DNA of 19,788 nt from assembly GCA_905236275.1 (NCBI GenBank), contig CAJOPI010000174.1, positions 1 to 19,788 on the forward strand, in the 5' to 3' direction. Within the stretch, counting starts at the first letter, position 1, and each line of letters opens with the position of its first letter. Origin of the DNA: an uncultured Lachnospiraceae bacterium. Lineage in GTDB: Bacteria; Bacillota; Clostridia; Lachnospirales; Lachnospiraceae. The notes under the pieces are model-generated. The model made no database searches. It worked only from the letters and a program-made list of their open reading frames with translations, and was not told the DNA's origin. This document shows, piece by piece, positions 7,848-15,877 of this stretch. The position numbers were made by a program, and so were the translations under genes.

Positions 7848-8816
7848 ATGAAGGAAATTCTGATAAGTTCGATAGAAGGCATAAAGATAGGTCAGGCAGA
7901 AAATAAGAAAGCGGGTACAGGATGTACTGTATTGCTTGCAGAAGACGGAATGAGAGCCGGACTTGATGTAAGGGGAGGAGGACCTGCATCAAGAGAAAGT
8001 CAGTTATTAAATCCTCTGATGGCGGCACAGTTTATCCATGCCATTGTACTCGCAGGCGGAAGTGCATTCGGTCTGGGTACTGCAAACGGTGTAATGGATT
8101 TTCTTGAAAAGAAGGGGATAGGTTTCGATGTTGGTGTAACAAAGGTTCCGCTTGTTGCACAGTCCGACCTTTTTGACCTTACTGTTGGAGATGCAGGAGT
8201 AAGACCGGATGCGGCAATGGGATATGAAGCGGCAGAAAAAGCTTTTTCGGGCGGAAATTATAAGAATGGTAATTTTGGTGCCGGCTGCGGTGCTACTGTC
8301 GGAAAATCTGCCGGAATGGAATATTGCATGAAAAGTGGCATTGGCAGCTATGCGGTTCAGATTGGGGACTTAAAAATAGGTGCAGTTGTAGCAGTGAATG
8401 CACTTGGAGATATTTATGACCATAAAAGCGGAAGAAAAATAGCAGGTCTTTTGACTGAGGATAAAAAATCCTTCAGAAGCAGCGTTGATTTAATGAAATC
8501 GGCTATCGAACCGATAGAGAATAAATTCGTAGGAAACACAACTATCGGTGCTGTCATAACCAATGCCGATCTTGATAAGACTGCACTTTGCAAGATAGCG
8601 GGAATGGCACATGACGGCTATGCACGTTCCATAAATCCTGTTCACACCTCTGCTGATGGAGACAGTCTTTATGCGGTATCCGTCGGCAGGGTGCGTGCTG
8701 ACAGGGATCTGGTCGGTACATTAGCAGCTGAGGTTGTCAGTGAGGCAATCATTAAAGCTGTGTTAAGCGCGGAGACTGCCTATGGCTACCCCGCTGCCTC
8801 GGCTATAACAGCCTGA
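7848..8816 (+). CDS. P1 family peptidase (DmpA/S58-type, self-processing N-terminal nucleophile hydrolase)
   Basis: The 322-residue protein matches the DmpA-type aminopeptidase/esterase family. Features are an N-terminal GIKIGQAENKKAGTGCTV, the glycine-rich DVRGGGPASRES (40-51), LAGGSAFGL (68-76), and NGNFGAGCGATVGK around 140-155. Family members cut themselves into two chains ahead of a Ser or Thr that becomes the nucleophile. Here GNTTIGAV spans 229-236, and by analogy the cut would be N230/T231 with T231 as nucleophile. Known relatives release N-terminal D- or beta-amino acids from small peptides or amides; the natural substrate is generally uncertain. There is no signal peptide, so it acts in the cytoplasm. 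The start has an AAGGGGAT site, 14 bases after the MutS-like stop. No convincing terminator follows. Confidence 0.9.
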   Translation: MKEILISSIEGIKIGQAENKKAGTGCTVLLAEDGMRAGLDVRGGGPASRESQLLNPLMAAQFIHAIVLAGGSAFGLGTANGVMDFLEKKGIGFDVGVTKVPLVAQSDLFDLTVGDAGVRPDAAMGYEAAEKAFSGGNYKNGNFGAGCGATVGKSAGMEYCMKSGIGSYAVQIGDLKIGAVVAVNALGDIYDHKSGRKIAGLLTEDKKSFRSSVDLMKSAIEPIENKFVGNTTIGAVITNADLDKTALCKIAGMAHDGYARSINPVHTSADGDSLYAVSVGRVRADRDLVGTLAAEVVSEAIIKAVLSAETAYGYPAASAITA

Positions 8817-8835
8817 AAGCTTAAAAATTGTTTTT

Positions 8836-8865
8836 TTGACTAAAAATAAATGTATGTGATATAAT
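8836..8865 (+). promoter_or_regulatory. Strong sigma-A promoter with extended -10
   Basis: TTGACT (8836-8841) is followed after 18 bases by a perfect TATAAT (8860-8865). A TG one base upstream makes it TGATATAAT, an extended -10. The start of transcription would be near 8872, about 30 bases before the HAD-like gene, whose GAAAGGAAA ribosome site is at 8886-8894. It is the best promoter match in the window. Confidence 0.8.
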
Positions 8866-8901
8866 TGTCACTAATTTTTATTTTTGAAAGGAAATTTGTA
8901 A

Positions 8902-9759
8902 ATGAGTAGTAATTCGGATAAGAAAAAAAATTCTGCTTTCAGTACGACAAACATTCTTCTTGCCTGTATACTGGCAGTAGTTCTTGCCGTTGCGGTCTTT
9001 GTTGTAAAGACGGAGCTTGGTAAGGCTGCAACAGGAAGCGAAACAGCAACGGAAGAGTCATCCATAAACATAGCAGAGTCTTCGAAAGAAGCTTCGGAGG
9101 AAAAATCTGATAAAGAAGCCTCTGATAAAGCTTCTGAAAAGACAGGGGATGATGAAAAAGAAAAGGAAAGCAATACCGTAAGCTGGAATGAATCGGAAGA
9201 AAGCGAAGAGAACAGCGGAAGCAGCGAAGCCGAGGAAGAAAAGGTCGAGAGCATTAGCCTTGAAGATTTTACAAAAAATAATTCATCGCTTCCTTTTGAA
9301 AAAGATGATGATGACATGATAATTGCCTTTGATACAGACGATACGCTTCTTGTTCCTTCGTCGGATGAGGAGATAGAAGGAGCGATAGAGGCTATTAATC
9401 ATCTCGAGGATGATGGATATCATTGGTGCATCGTGTCTGCAAATGCTGATGACGATAAACCGGCAAGAATACAGGAAAATATTTTAGACCTGATTGATTC
9501 GGATGATCATTATCTGGGATTTTACATAGTTAATCCCGGACGTGACCGTTTTACCTGGTGCAATGAGAATAGAGTTGATGTCCTTGTTGATGATAACAAG
9601 GATACGGCAAAGTTTGCAGATGAATATCGTTTCCATATGCTTCTTGTAGACGGTTCGGGTGTGGAGGAAAGCCAGTTCCTGCATCCTATGAAGGGTTCAA
9701 GTCCTTATAACGGCTTCAAAAGTTATCTGAGGTCAATAAAGCTCCTTAAAAGCCTCTGA
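8902..9759 (+). CDS. Membrane-anchored HAD-like hydrolase with acidic Ser/Glu/Lys linker
   Basis: The 285-residue protein has a short basic N-terminus (KKK at 7-9) and one membrane helix at about 15-36. A low-complexity linker rich in E, S, K and D (about 45-118) follows, then a C-terminal domain at about 125-285. That domain shows haloacid-dehalogenase (HAD) phosphatase motifs: motif I D144-x-D146-x-T148 in AFDTDDTLL, motif II S179 in WCIVSAN, a basic residue around K186/R189 as motif III, and motif IV D230-D231 in DVLVDDN. Only about 30 residues lie between motifs I and II, so there is little room for a cap. Topology puts the domain outside the membrane, where HAD enzymes are uncommon. C176 and C220 might form a disulphide. 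The same domain recurs in the lipoprotein starting at 19156. The substrate is unknown; the family call rests on motifs only. Confidence 0.75.
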   Translation: MSSNSDKKKNSAFSTTNILLACILAVVLAVAVFVVKTELGKAATGSETATEESSINIAESSKEASEEKSDKEASDKASEKTGDDEKEKESNTVSWNESEESEENSGSSEAEEEKVESISLEDFTKNNSSLPFEKDDDDMIIAFDTDDTLLVPSSDEEIEGAIEAINHLEDDGYHWCIVSANADDDKPARIQENILDLIDSDDHYLGFYIVNPGRDRFTWCNENRVDVLVDDNKDTAKFADEYRFHMLLVDGSGVEESQFLHPMKGSSPYNGFKSYLRSIKLLKSL

Positions 9760-9824
9760 TTCCTATAAATGTACGACAGATATCAGAAATCAGAAAATAA
9801 TTGCAACAGTTAATAAGATTAGTC

Positions 9825-9853
9825 TTGAAGTATCATTATGATTTTGATAATAT
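9825..9853 (+). promoter_or_regulatory. Possible promoter upstream of secDF
   Basis: The 191-base gap before secDF contains TTGAAG (9825-9830), 17 bases, then TAATAT (9848-9853). Both boxes are 4 of 6 consensus. A second TTGACT at 9891-9896 has no -10 at a usable distance. A 5-base inverted repeat (TGACT/AGTCA, 9892-9910) follows. I see no terminator for the HAD-like gene here. Confidence 0.3.
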
Positions 9854-9950
9854 AGTTAAGATGTGCCATGTATTAAAGTAAACACAATAATTGACTGTGT
9901 CCTTTAGTCATAGGTGCATAAAGTAATGAATCAGGAAGGTAGAAGGAGAG

Positions 9951-12122
9951 ATGAAATCCAAAGGAACAAAGGGCGGTATATTTGTATTCATACTAATTAC
10001 GCTCCTGCTGGGACTTCTGGCTGCGTTTGGCCTGGGAGACCAGTTAAAAGGTATCAGGGAAATGCGCTTCGGTATCGATATTCGAGGCGGTGTAGAGGCT
10101 GTATTTAAGCCGGAGACAGAGGAAGCGGTTACTTCGGATGAGCTCGATTCGGCACGTTCAATTATAGAAACGCGACTGGATGGTGAAAATATAACCGACA
10201 GAGAAGTTACCATTGACAAAGACGGTGGATATATCATAGTCAGATTCCCATGGAAGTCTGACGAAAAGGATTTTAATCCTGAAGCCGCAATTTCGGAGCT
10301 TGGTGAGATGGCACAGCTTACCTTCCGCGACCCGAGCGGCAACGTTATGGTAGAAGGTAAGAATGTTAAGTCAGCAAGTGCAGAGGCACGTACCGAGAAT
10401 GGAATTACAGAATACGTGGTTTCGCTTGTGTTTGACAGTGAGGGAGCTGAATTATTCCAGTCTGCTACAGGAAGCCTTATCGGTCAGCAGATGGGAATCT
10501 ACATGGATGAGACACTTCTTTCAAATCCAGTAGTACAGACAGAGATTTCGGGTGGAGAAGCAGTTATCACCGGAATGGACTCCTATGAAGAAGCAAAGAG
10601 CCTTGCAGTTAAAATAAATGCAGGTGCACTTCCTTTCTCACTTGAAACGAGAAGTTTCAGTACCATAAGTCCTTCACTTGGGGCAAATGCCCTTGAAGTC
10701 ATGATTTATGCAGGAATTGCCGCATTCGTACTTGTATGTCTCTTCATGCTTGTATATTACAGACTGCCCGGTTTCGTGGCATGCCTTATGCTTATATTCC
10801 AGATGCTTTTACAGCTTCTTGCAGTATCGATTTCGCAGTATACACTGACACTCCCCGGTATTGCCGGTATCATCCTTTCGGTAGGTATGGCGGTTGATGC
10901 GAACGTTATTATAGCAGAACGTATTTCCGAGGAGCTTGCCAAGGGTGAGACAATAAAAACAGCAGTATATTCCGGTTACAAGAAGGCATTTATCGCCGTA
11001 TTGGATGGAAATATAACAACGGCAATCGTAGCTGTTGTTCTCATGATAGCCGGAACAGGAACAATGATTTCCTTCGGTTTTACTCTTCTTGTAGGTGTGC
11101 TTGTTAACTGCTTTATAGGTGTGCCTGTATCAAGGACTATAATGAATTCACTTCTTGCGTACAATGGTATGAACAAAGAAGGATTTTTCAAGCCTAAAAA
11201 AGAGAAGAAAGAGTTCAGACTCTTTGAAAACAAGAAAGTTGCACTCGTTATCTCGCTTATTGTATTTGTCGCAGGTATAGCGGCTATATGTGTGAAGGGC
11301 GTAAAGCTTGATACACAGTTCAAGGGAGGTACAGTGCTTGAGTATTCACTCAGTCAGAACGGAATTGATGATGCAGCAATAAAGGCTTCCGTTGATTCGA
11401 CAGTAAATCGTAATGCGACGATTCAGATGTCAACAAGCGCAGGAAATGATATAACTACTCTTGTTGTAACGATGACAGGTAATGAAGGTCTTACGCCGGA
11501 AGAGCTTACAGAAGTTAATAACGCAGTAGGAGCAACAATTGGTATTGATAACCTTGAGCCCAGCCAGACTTACGTTGTGGAGCCTTATATCGGAGCTAAG
11601 GCTTTGAGAAATGCTATTATTGCCATTGTTGTTTCATTTGCACTTATTCTCCTCTATATAGGAATAAGATTTGCGGCACTTTCAGGACTTTCAGCAGGTC
11701 TGACAGCTATACTCGCCCTGCTTCATGATGTATGTATCGTTATATTTGCTTTTGCCGCTTTCGGAATACCGATTGGAAACTCTTTCGTAGCGGTAGTACT
11801 TACAGTTATCGGTTACTCTATCAACGATACCATCGTTGTATATGACAGGATAAGAGAGAACAGAAATGCACATGCGAGCATGCCTTATCCTGAACTTATC
11901 GATAAGAGTGTCTCACAGGTTATCGGACGTTCTATCAATACATCGGTAACAACAATTGTCTGCGTAATAATTATTCTTGTCGCAGCAGTTATGTACAGAA
12001 TAACATCTATTTATGAATTTGCTCTTCCTATGACCTTCGGTCTTGTAAGCGGCTGCTATTCATCACTTGGTATTGCAGCTATTCTCTGGGGTATATGGAA
12101 GACAAGAGGATCTAAGAATTAA
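9951..12122 (+). CDS. secDF: Protein translocase subunit SecDF (fused SecD and SecF)
   Basis: SecD and SecF are joined in one 723-residue chain that should span the membrane twelve times. It uses the proton gradient to help pull exported proteins through SecYEG. The SecD half has a first helix at about 10-27, then FGIDIRGGVE (40-49), a periplasm-side-type domain, and the helix motif GMAVDANVIIAERI. The SecF half begins near the LDTQFKGGTVLEYSL stretch and has IGYSINDTIVVYDRIREN, the classic SecF helix 4 signature. Both RND-type aspartates (in MAVDAN and SINDTIV) are present. The start codon lies only two bases after an AAGGAG core (9943-9948), which is a short spacing, but there is no better start with a matching N-terminus. 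The next gene follows after 2 bases. Confidence 0.96.
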   Translation: MKSKGTKGGIFVFILITLLLGLLAAFGLGDQLKGIREMRFGIDIRGGVEAVFKPETEEAVTSDELDSARSIIETRLDGENITDREVTIDKDGGYIIVRFPWKSDEKDFNPEAAISELGEMAQLTFRDPSGNVMVEGKNVKSASAEARTENGITEYVVSLVFDSEGAELFQSATGSLIGQQMGIYMDETLLSNPVVQTEISGGEAVITGMDSYEEAKSLAVKINAGALPFSLETRSFSTISPSLGANALEVMIYAGIAAFVLVCLFMLVYYRLPGFVACLMLIFQMLLQLLAVSISQYTLTLPGIAGIILSVGMAVDANVIIAERISEELAKGETIKTAVYSGYKKAFIAVLDGNITTAIVAVVLMIAGTGTMISFGFTLLVGVLVNCFIGVPVSRTIMNSLLAYNGMNKEGFFKPKKEKKEFRLFENKKVALVISLIVFVAGIAAICVKGVKLDTQFKGGTVLEYSLSQNGIDDAAIKASVDSTVNRNATIQMSTSAGNDITTLVVTMTGNEGLTPEELTEVNNAVGATIGIDNLEPSQTYVVEPYIGAKALRNAIIAIVVSFALILLYIGIRFAALSGLSAGLTAILALLHDVCIVIFAFAAFGIPIGNSFVAVVLTVIGYSINDTIVVYDRIRENRNAHASMPYPELIDKSVSQVIGRSINTSVTTIVCVIIILVAAVMYRITSIYEFALPMTFGLVSGCYSSLGIAAILWGIWKTRGSKN

Positions 12123-12124
12123 TT

Positions 12125-12598
12125 ATGTTTTTTAAGTATTTAACAACTTTTTTAATCTCGATGGTGCCTATAGTTGAGCTCAGGGGTGCGCTTCCCTATG
12201 CGATAGGATTTGGAATTCCTACACTTCAGGCTTTGATTATTTGTGTTATAGGTAATATGATTCCTGTACCATTCATATATCTTTTTGCAAGACGTATACT
12301 TGAATGGGGAAAAGACAAGAAGCTTATAGGTTCTTTCTTCACATGGTGTCTTGAAAAAGGTGAAAAGGCAGGTAAGAAGCTGAATTCTGACGGTCATGGT
12401 GCTTATATTGGTTTAGCTCTCTTCGTCGGCATTCCGTTACCGGGAACAGGAGCATGGACGGGAATGCTCGCAGCAAGCTTTCTTGATATGGATTTCAAGA
12501 AGAGTACGGCGGCTGTTCTTTCGGGAGTGCTTCTTGCAGGAATAATAATCGGTGCAGTTTCACTTGGCGCATTTGGTGCTATCAGAGCTGTTGCATAA
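12125..12598 (+). CDS. Small multidrug-export-type membrane protein (COG2426-like)
   Basis: The 157-residue protein is strongly hydrophobic with about four membrane segments (roughly residues 5-22, 30-55, 90-115 and 125-155). The opening SMVPIVELRGALPYAIG (12-28) and the later VGIPLPGTGAWTG (101-113) are the recurrent motifs of the family called 'small multi-drug export protein' (Pfam Sm_multidrug_ex). Despite the name, transport activity is poorly established for the family, so the substrate is unknown. The ATG lies only 2 bases after the secDF stop and there is no separate ribosome site, so translation is probably coupled to secDF. A terminator follows the gene directly. Confidence 0.85.
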   Translation: MFFKYLTTFLISMVPIVELRGALPYAIGFGIPTLQALIICVIGNMIPVPFIYLFARRILEWGKDKKLIGSFFTWCLEKGEKAGKKLNSDGHGAYIGLALFVGIPLPGTGAWTGMLAASFLDMDFKKSTAAVLSGVLLAGIIIGAVSLGAFGAIRAVA

Positions 12599-12605
12599 AA
12601 TAATG

Positions 12606-12646
12606 GGGGAAGATGATAAAGTATTTTGTCATCTTCTCCTTTTTTT
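12606..12646 (+). terminator. Rho-independent terminator after the secDF unit
   Basis: GAAGATGA (12609-12616) pairs with TCATCTTC (12629-12636). The stem extends outward through GGG opposite TCC. A run of seven T follows at 12640-12646. Confidence 0.88.
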
Positions 12647-12647
12647 A

Positions 12648-12656
12648 TGCTATTAT
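12648..12656 (+). promoter_or_regulatory. Extended -10 promoter for DUF4250-rarA-GH13
   Basis: TGCTATTAT fits the extended -10 pattern (TG, one base, TATTAT) and lies two bases after the T-run of the terminator. The only -35-like hexamer, TTGTCA at 12626-12631, sits inside the terminator stem at a 19-base spacing. The predicted start of transcription is near 12663, 25 bases ahead of the next ATG. Confidence 0.55.
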
Positions 12657-12687
12657 AGTGGTATCGAAAAACGGAGGTCAATAAGAA

Positions 12688-12864
12688 ATGAATTTACCGT
12701 CAGACCCGGTTATGCTAATGAGTGTTGTCAATGTTGCGTTGAGGGACAGATTTCCCAGTCTGGAAAGATTCTGTAAGGCAAATAATATCTCAGAAGATGA
12801 GATCAGGACAAGACTGGCAGCGATTAACTATGAATATGATGAGGAGTTGAATCAGTTCAAATAA
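12688..12864 (+). CDS. DUF4250-type small protein, 58 residues
   Basis: This short gene starts at the ATG at 12688 with a GGAGGT ribosome site (12673-12678) 9 bases upstream. The product starts MNLPSDPVMLMSVVNVALRD and ends NYEYDEELNQFK. That N-P-x-D-P-V-M-L opening and the Y-E-Y-D-x-x-x-N-Q-F ending match the small Firmicutes family DUF4250. It has no membrane segment and resembles a compact helical protein, with a possible helix-turn-helix-like middle (SLERFCKANNISEDEIRTRL). Its stop codon overlaps the rarA start by one base (TAATG), so rarA translation is probably coupled to it. Function is unknown; the tight link to rarA is the only clue. The family match is from memory of its sequence pattern. 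Confidence 0.85.
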   Translation: MNLPSDPVMLMSVVNVALRDRFPSLERFCKANNISEDEIRTRLAAINYEYDEELNQFK

Positions 12865-14204
12865 TGGATATCTTCGAATATATGAGAGAAAACAGCATGG
12901 AGAAGGAATCGCCTCTCGCTGCAAGGCTCCGTCCCACATCGCTTGATGAAATAGTCGGACAGGAGCATATTGTCGGAAAGGATAAGATGCTTTATCGTGC
13001 TATAAAGGCTGACAAGCTTTCTTCCATAATCCTTTACGGACCGCCGGGAACAGGTAAAACGACAATTGCAAAGGTGATCGCAAATACGACAAAGGCCGAG
13101 TTCGTACAGCTCAATGCTACGGTGGCGGGCAAGAAGGATATGGAAGGTGTTGTAGAGGCTGCGAAACAATGTCGTGGTATGTATCAGAGGAAGACAATTC
13201 TTTTTATAGACGAGATACATAGATTCAACAAGGGACAGCAGGATTATCTCCTGCCTTTTGTCGAAGACGGCACAGTAATCCTTGTCGGTGCAACCACAGA
13301 AAATCCTTTTTTTGAAGTTAATGGAGCTTTGATTTCGAGATCGGTAATTTTTGAATTAAAACCGTTATCAGTTGAAGATATCAGAAATCTGATAAAAAGA
13401 GCCATAAGTGATAAGGAAAAAGGACTCGGAGCCTATAATGCGGAGATTGATGAGGAAGCCTTGGATTTTCTTGCTTCCATGTCAAACGGGGATGCGCGTT
13501 CTGCCCTCAATGCCATAGAGCTTGCCGTAATGACAACTGATAAAGCCGCGGATGGTAAAATACATATTGATATAAATACAGCTTCCGAGTGCATTCAGAA
13601 AAAAGTGCTTAGATATGACAGAGACGGTGATAATCATTATGATACAATTTCTGCTTTTATCAAGAGCATGAGGGGATCTGATCCCGATGCAGCTGTATTT
13701 TACCTTGCAAAAATGCTTAATGCAGGAGAGGATATTAAATTTATTGCAAGACGAATGGTCATATGTGCTTCCGAAGATGTCGGAAATGCCGATCCGCAGG
13801 CACTGCAGGTTGCGGTGGCGGCTTTTCTTGCAGCAGAGAGGATAGGTATGCCGGAGGCGAGAATAATACTGTCGCAGGCGGTTACTTATATAGCGACGGC
13901 ACCTAAGAGCAATGCGGCTTATCTTGCAATTGATGAGGCTATGAAGACCGAACAGGAGACGGAGAGAGTGACGATTCCGGCACATTTACAGGATTCGCAT
14001 TATAAAAATGCGGGAAAGCTGGGACATGGCATAGGCTACAAATATGCGCATGATTATCCCAACCATTATGTAAAACAACAATATCTTCCTTATGAGCTTG
14101 ACGGAAAGGAATTCTATTCCCCTACAGGAATGGGTTATGAGAAAAAAATAAGAGAACACATGAAAGCATTGAAAAGAGAAGGAGGAAACGGAGATGGCAC
14201 ATGA
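12864..14204 (+). CDS. rarA: Replication-associated recombination protein A (AAA+ ATPase)
   Basis: RarA (MgsA) is a tetrameric AAA+ ATPase related to clamp-loader subunits and RuvB. It acts at stalled replication forks. The 446 residues match the family. Landmarks are LAARLRPTSLDEIVGQEH (18-35), Walker A GPPGTGKTT (59-67), Walker B LFIDEIHRF (113-121), sensor 1 in GATTENPFF (142-150) and the arginine finger R159 in ISRSVIF. The C-terminal tetramerisation region carries KAGKLGHG-like and GYKYAHDYP stretches (KNAGKLGHGIGYKYAHDYPN) typical of RarA. The start overlaps the DUF4250 stop by one base, and the end overlaps the GH13 start by 11 bases. It is the middle gene of a three-gene overlapping run. 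Confidence 0.96.
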   Translation: MDIFEYMRENSMEKESPLAARLRPTSLDEIVGQEHIVGKDKMLYRAIKADKLSSIILYGPPGTGKTTIAKVIANTTKAEFVQLNATVAGKKDMEGVVEAAKQCRGMYQRKTILFIDEIHRFNKGQQDYLLPFVEDGTVILVGATTENPFFEVNGALISRSVIFELKPLSVEDIRNLIKRAISDKEKGLGAYNAEIDEEALDFLASMSNGDARSALNAIELAVMTTDKAADGKIHIDINTASECIQKKVLRYDRDGDNHYDTISAFIKSMRGSDPDAAVFYLAKMLNAGEDIKFIARRMVICASEDVGNADPQALQVAVAAFLAAERIGMPEARIILSQAVTYIATAPKSNAAYLAIDEAMKTEQETERVTIPAHLQDSHYKNAGKLGHGIGYKYAHDYPNHYVKQQYLPYELDGKEFYSPTGMGYEKKIREHMKALKREGGNGDGT

Positions 14205-15768
14205 ATGGCTGGATGATGCCTGTTTTTATGAAATTTATCCACAGTCTTTCTGCGACAGCAATTCAGACGGGATTGGTGATTTAAGAGGTATAATCAGAAA
14301 ACTTGATTATATTCTGGATGTGGGATGCAATGCTATATGGCTTAATCCTGTATTTGATTCACCATTTGTGGATGCCGGTTATGATGTTCGTGATTATTAC
14401 AGGATTGCGCCGAGATATGGTACAAATGAAGACATGAAAAGGCTTTTCAGGGAGGCTCACAGAAGGGATATGCATGTCCTTCTTGACCTTGTTCCCGGAC
14501 ATACTTCTGCGGACTGCAAATGGTTCAGGGAGTCTTCGAAGGCTGAAAAAAATGAATATACTGACAGATATATCTGGACAGACAATATCTGGAGTGAACC
14601 CGAAAAAAAGGTAACAAACATAACCGGTTATATAAGGGGAGAAAGTGAAAGAAATGGTGCTGCGGCAGTTAACTTCTTCTCGGCTCAGCCGGCTTTGAAC
14701 TATGGCTTTGCAAGAACCGATGAATCATGGCAGCAGAGCGTGGATGCCGAGGGACCCATGGCGACAAGGGAAGCTCTTAAGGATATAATGCGCTTCTGGC
14801 TTGATATGGGCTGTGACGGTTTTCGCGTGGATATGGCGATGTCGCTGGTAAAGAATGATGATGACCAGTCTGCTACGATAAAGCTCTGGCAGGATTTCAG
14901 GGAGTTCCTTGATCGTGAATATCCTGAAGCTGTTATGGTCTCGGAGTGGGGACAGCCTGACAAGTCGCTTGAAGGCGGTTTCCACATGGATTTTCTTCTC
15001 CATTTTGGCCCGTCAAACTATCTTGACCTTTTCAGAGTTGATAATCCTTATTTCAGCAGAGACGGAAAGGGAGATGCTGCCGTATTTTTTGAAAAATATA
15101 TGAGAAGCAAGCATCTTGCAGACAAGGGTGATGGTCTTATCTGTATACCTTCCGGAAACCATGACATGGTGAGACTTTCACACAAGCTTGATATGGAGGA
15201 AATGAAGATTGTCTTTGCGTTCCTGCTTTCAATGCCGGGCGTTCCTTTTATTTATTACGGTGATGAAATTGGAATGAATTACCTTGAAGGAATAAAGTCT
15301 GTAGAGGGAGGCTTTGAAAGAACCGGTTCGAGAAGCCCTATGCAGTGGAATCATTCGACAAATGCCGGATTTTCAACTGCACCGCCCGAAGAGCTTTACA
15401 TAATGCTTGATCCTGCAAATAATAGACCGAATGTGGAAGATGAGCTCAGAGATCAGGATTCGCTCTTAAGTACTGTTATGGAGCTGACAAGAATCAGGGC
15501 TGAGCATCCGTCGCTTCACAACAGAAGCAATTTCAAGCTTCTGCATTGTGAGAAGAATAGCTATCCGCTGATTTACGAACGCTCCTGCGATAAAGAAGGA
15601 AGCATTGTTGTAGTTCTGAATCCCTCGGATAAGACAATCGAAACCGATTTCTCACTTCCTGAGGACTGTAAAACAATATATAGCTACGGAGGAAGCCTTA
15701 AGCGCGGAAACGGAATTATCGAGGTTCCGGGCGCGAGTGCGAACTTTGTATTAGTCTACAGTTCCTAA
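14194..15768 (+). CDS. GH13 family alpha-glucosidase/alpha-amylase-like enzyme (cytoplasmic)
   Basis: The 524-residue protein is a glycoside hydrolase family 13 (beta/alpha)8-barrel enzyme acting on alpha-glucosidic bonds. The N-terminus WLDDACFYEIYPQSFCDSN and the calcium-site-like DSNSDGIGDL (21-30) are typical of oligo-1,6-glucosidase or trehalose-synthase-like members. Catalytic residues are D213 (nucleophile, GFRVDMAMS), E251 (acid/base, VSEWGQP) and D324 (transition-state stabiliser, SGNHD). Conserved region I reads DLVPGHTS (98-105), with G in place of the more usual N before the histidine. There is no signal peptide, so it works on imported oligosaccharides or glycogen fragments. The start is well supported by AGAAGGAGG 8 bases upstream and overlaps rarA by 11 bases. 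Exact substrate cannot be read from sequence alone. Confidence 0.93.
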   Translation: MAHEWLDDACFYEIYPQSFCDSNSDGIGDLRGIIRKLDYILDVGCNAIWLNPVFDSPFVDAGYDVRDYYRIAPRYGTNEDMKRLFREAHRRDMHVLLDLVPGHTSADCKWFRESSKAEKNEYTDRYIWTDNIWSEPEKKVTNITGYIRGESERNGAAAVNFFSAQPALNYGFARTDESWQQSVDAEGPMATREALKDIMRFWLDMGCDGFRVDMAMSLVKNDDDQSATIKLWQDFREFLDREYPEAVMVSEWGQPDKSLEGGFHMDFLLHFGPSNYLDLFRVDNPYFSRDGKGDAAVFFEKYMRSKHLADKGDGLICIPSGNHDMVRLSHKLDMEEMKIVFAFLLSMPGVPFIYYGDEIGMNYLEGIKSVEGGFERTGSRSPMQWNHSTNAGFSTAPPEELYIMLDPANNRPNVEDELRDQDSLLSTVMELTRIRAEHPSLHNRSNFKLLHCEKNSYPLIYERSCDKEGSIVVVLNPSDKTIETDFSLPEDCKTIYSYGGSLKRGNGIIEVPGASANFVLVYSS

Positions 15769-15781
15769 GGATTTGACCATA

Positions 15782-15827
15782 AATAAAGACGGGACGTTAC
15801 AAACCTTGTAAACGTTCCGTCTTTATT
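15782..15827. terminator. Long hairpin terminator between convergent genes
   Basis: AATAAAGACGG (15782-15792) pairs perfectly with CCGTCTTTATT (15817-15827). The stem continues inward through ACGTT/AACGT and ACAA/TTGT with one wobble and a one-base bulge. It lies between the GH13 gene and the convergent minus-strand regulator. The T-rich and A-rich ends let it act in both directions. Confidence 0.8.
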
Positions 15828-15877
15828 GTGTAAAATAAATTTTTCACAGACAATACGAAAAACTTATGAACAGGTCT

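Noticed and set aside
8871..9317. Long serine-rich open frame on the minus strand opposite the first HAD-like gene
   Set aside because: It is the mirror of the Glu/Ser-rich linker codons; its sequence is low-complexity and it has no domain, while the plus-strand gene has a strong promoter and ribosome site.
9782..9795. Short tandem ATCAGAA repeat after the first HAD-like gene
   Set aside because: Only two 7-base copies in AT-rich sequence; too short to distinguish from chance, with no paired feature.
9914..10108. 64-codon frame overlapping the secDF start
   Set aside because: Arg-rich out-of-frame translation of secDF with no ribosome site.
12552..12776. 74-codon frame crossing the terminator after the small membrane protein gene
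   Set aside because: It spans the terminator and the promoter and is out of frame with the well-supported DUF4250 gene at 12688.
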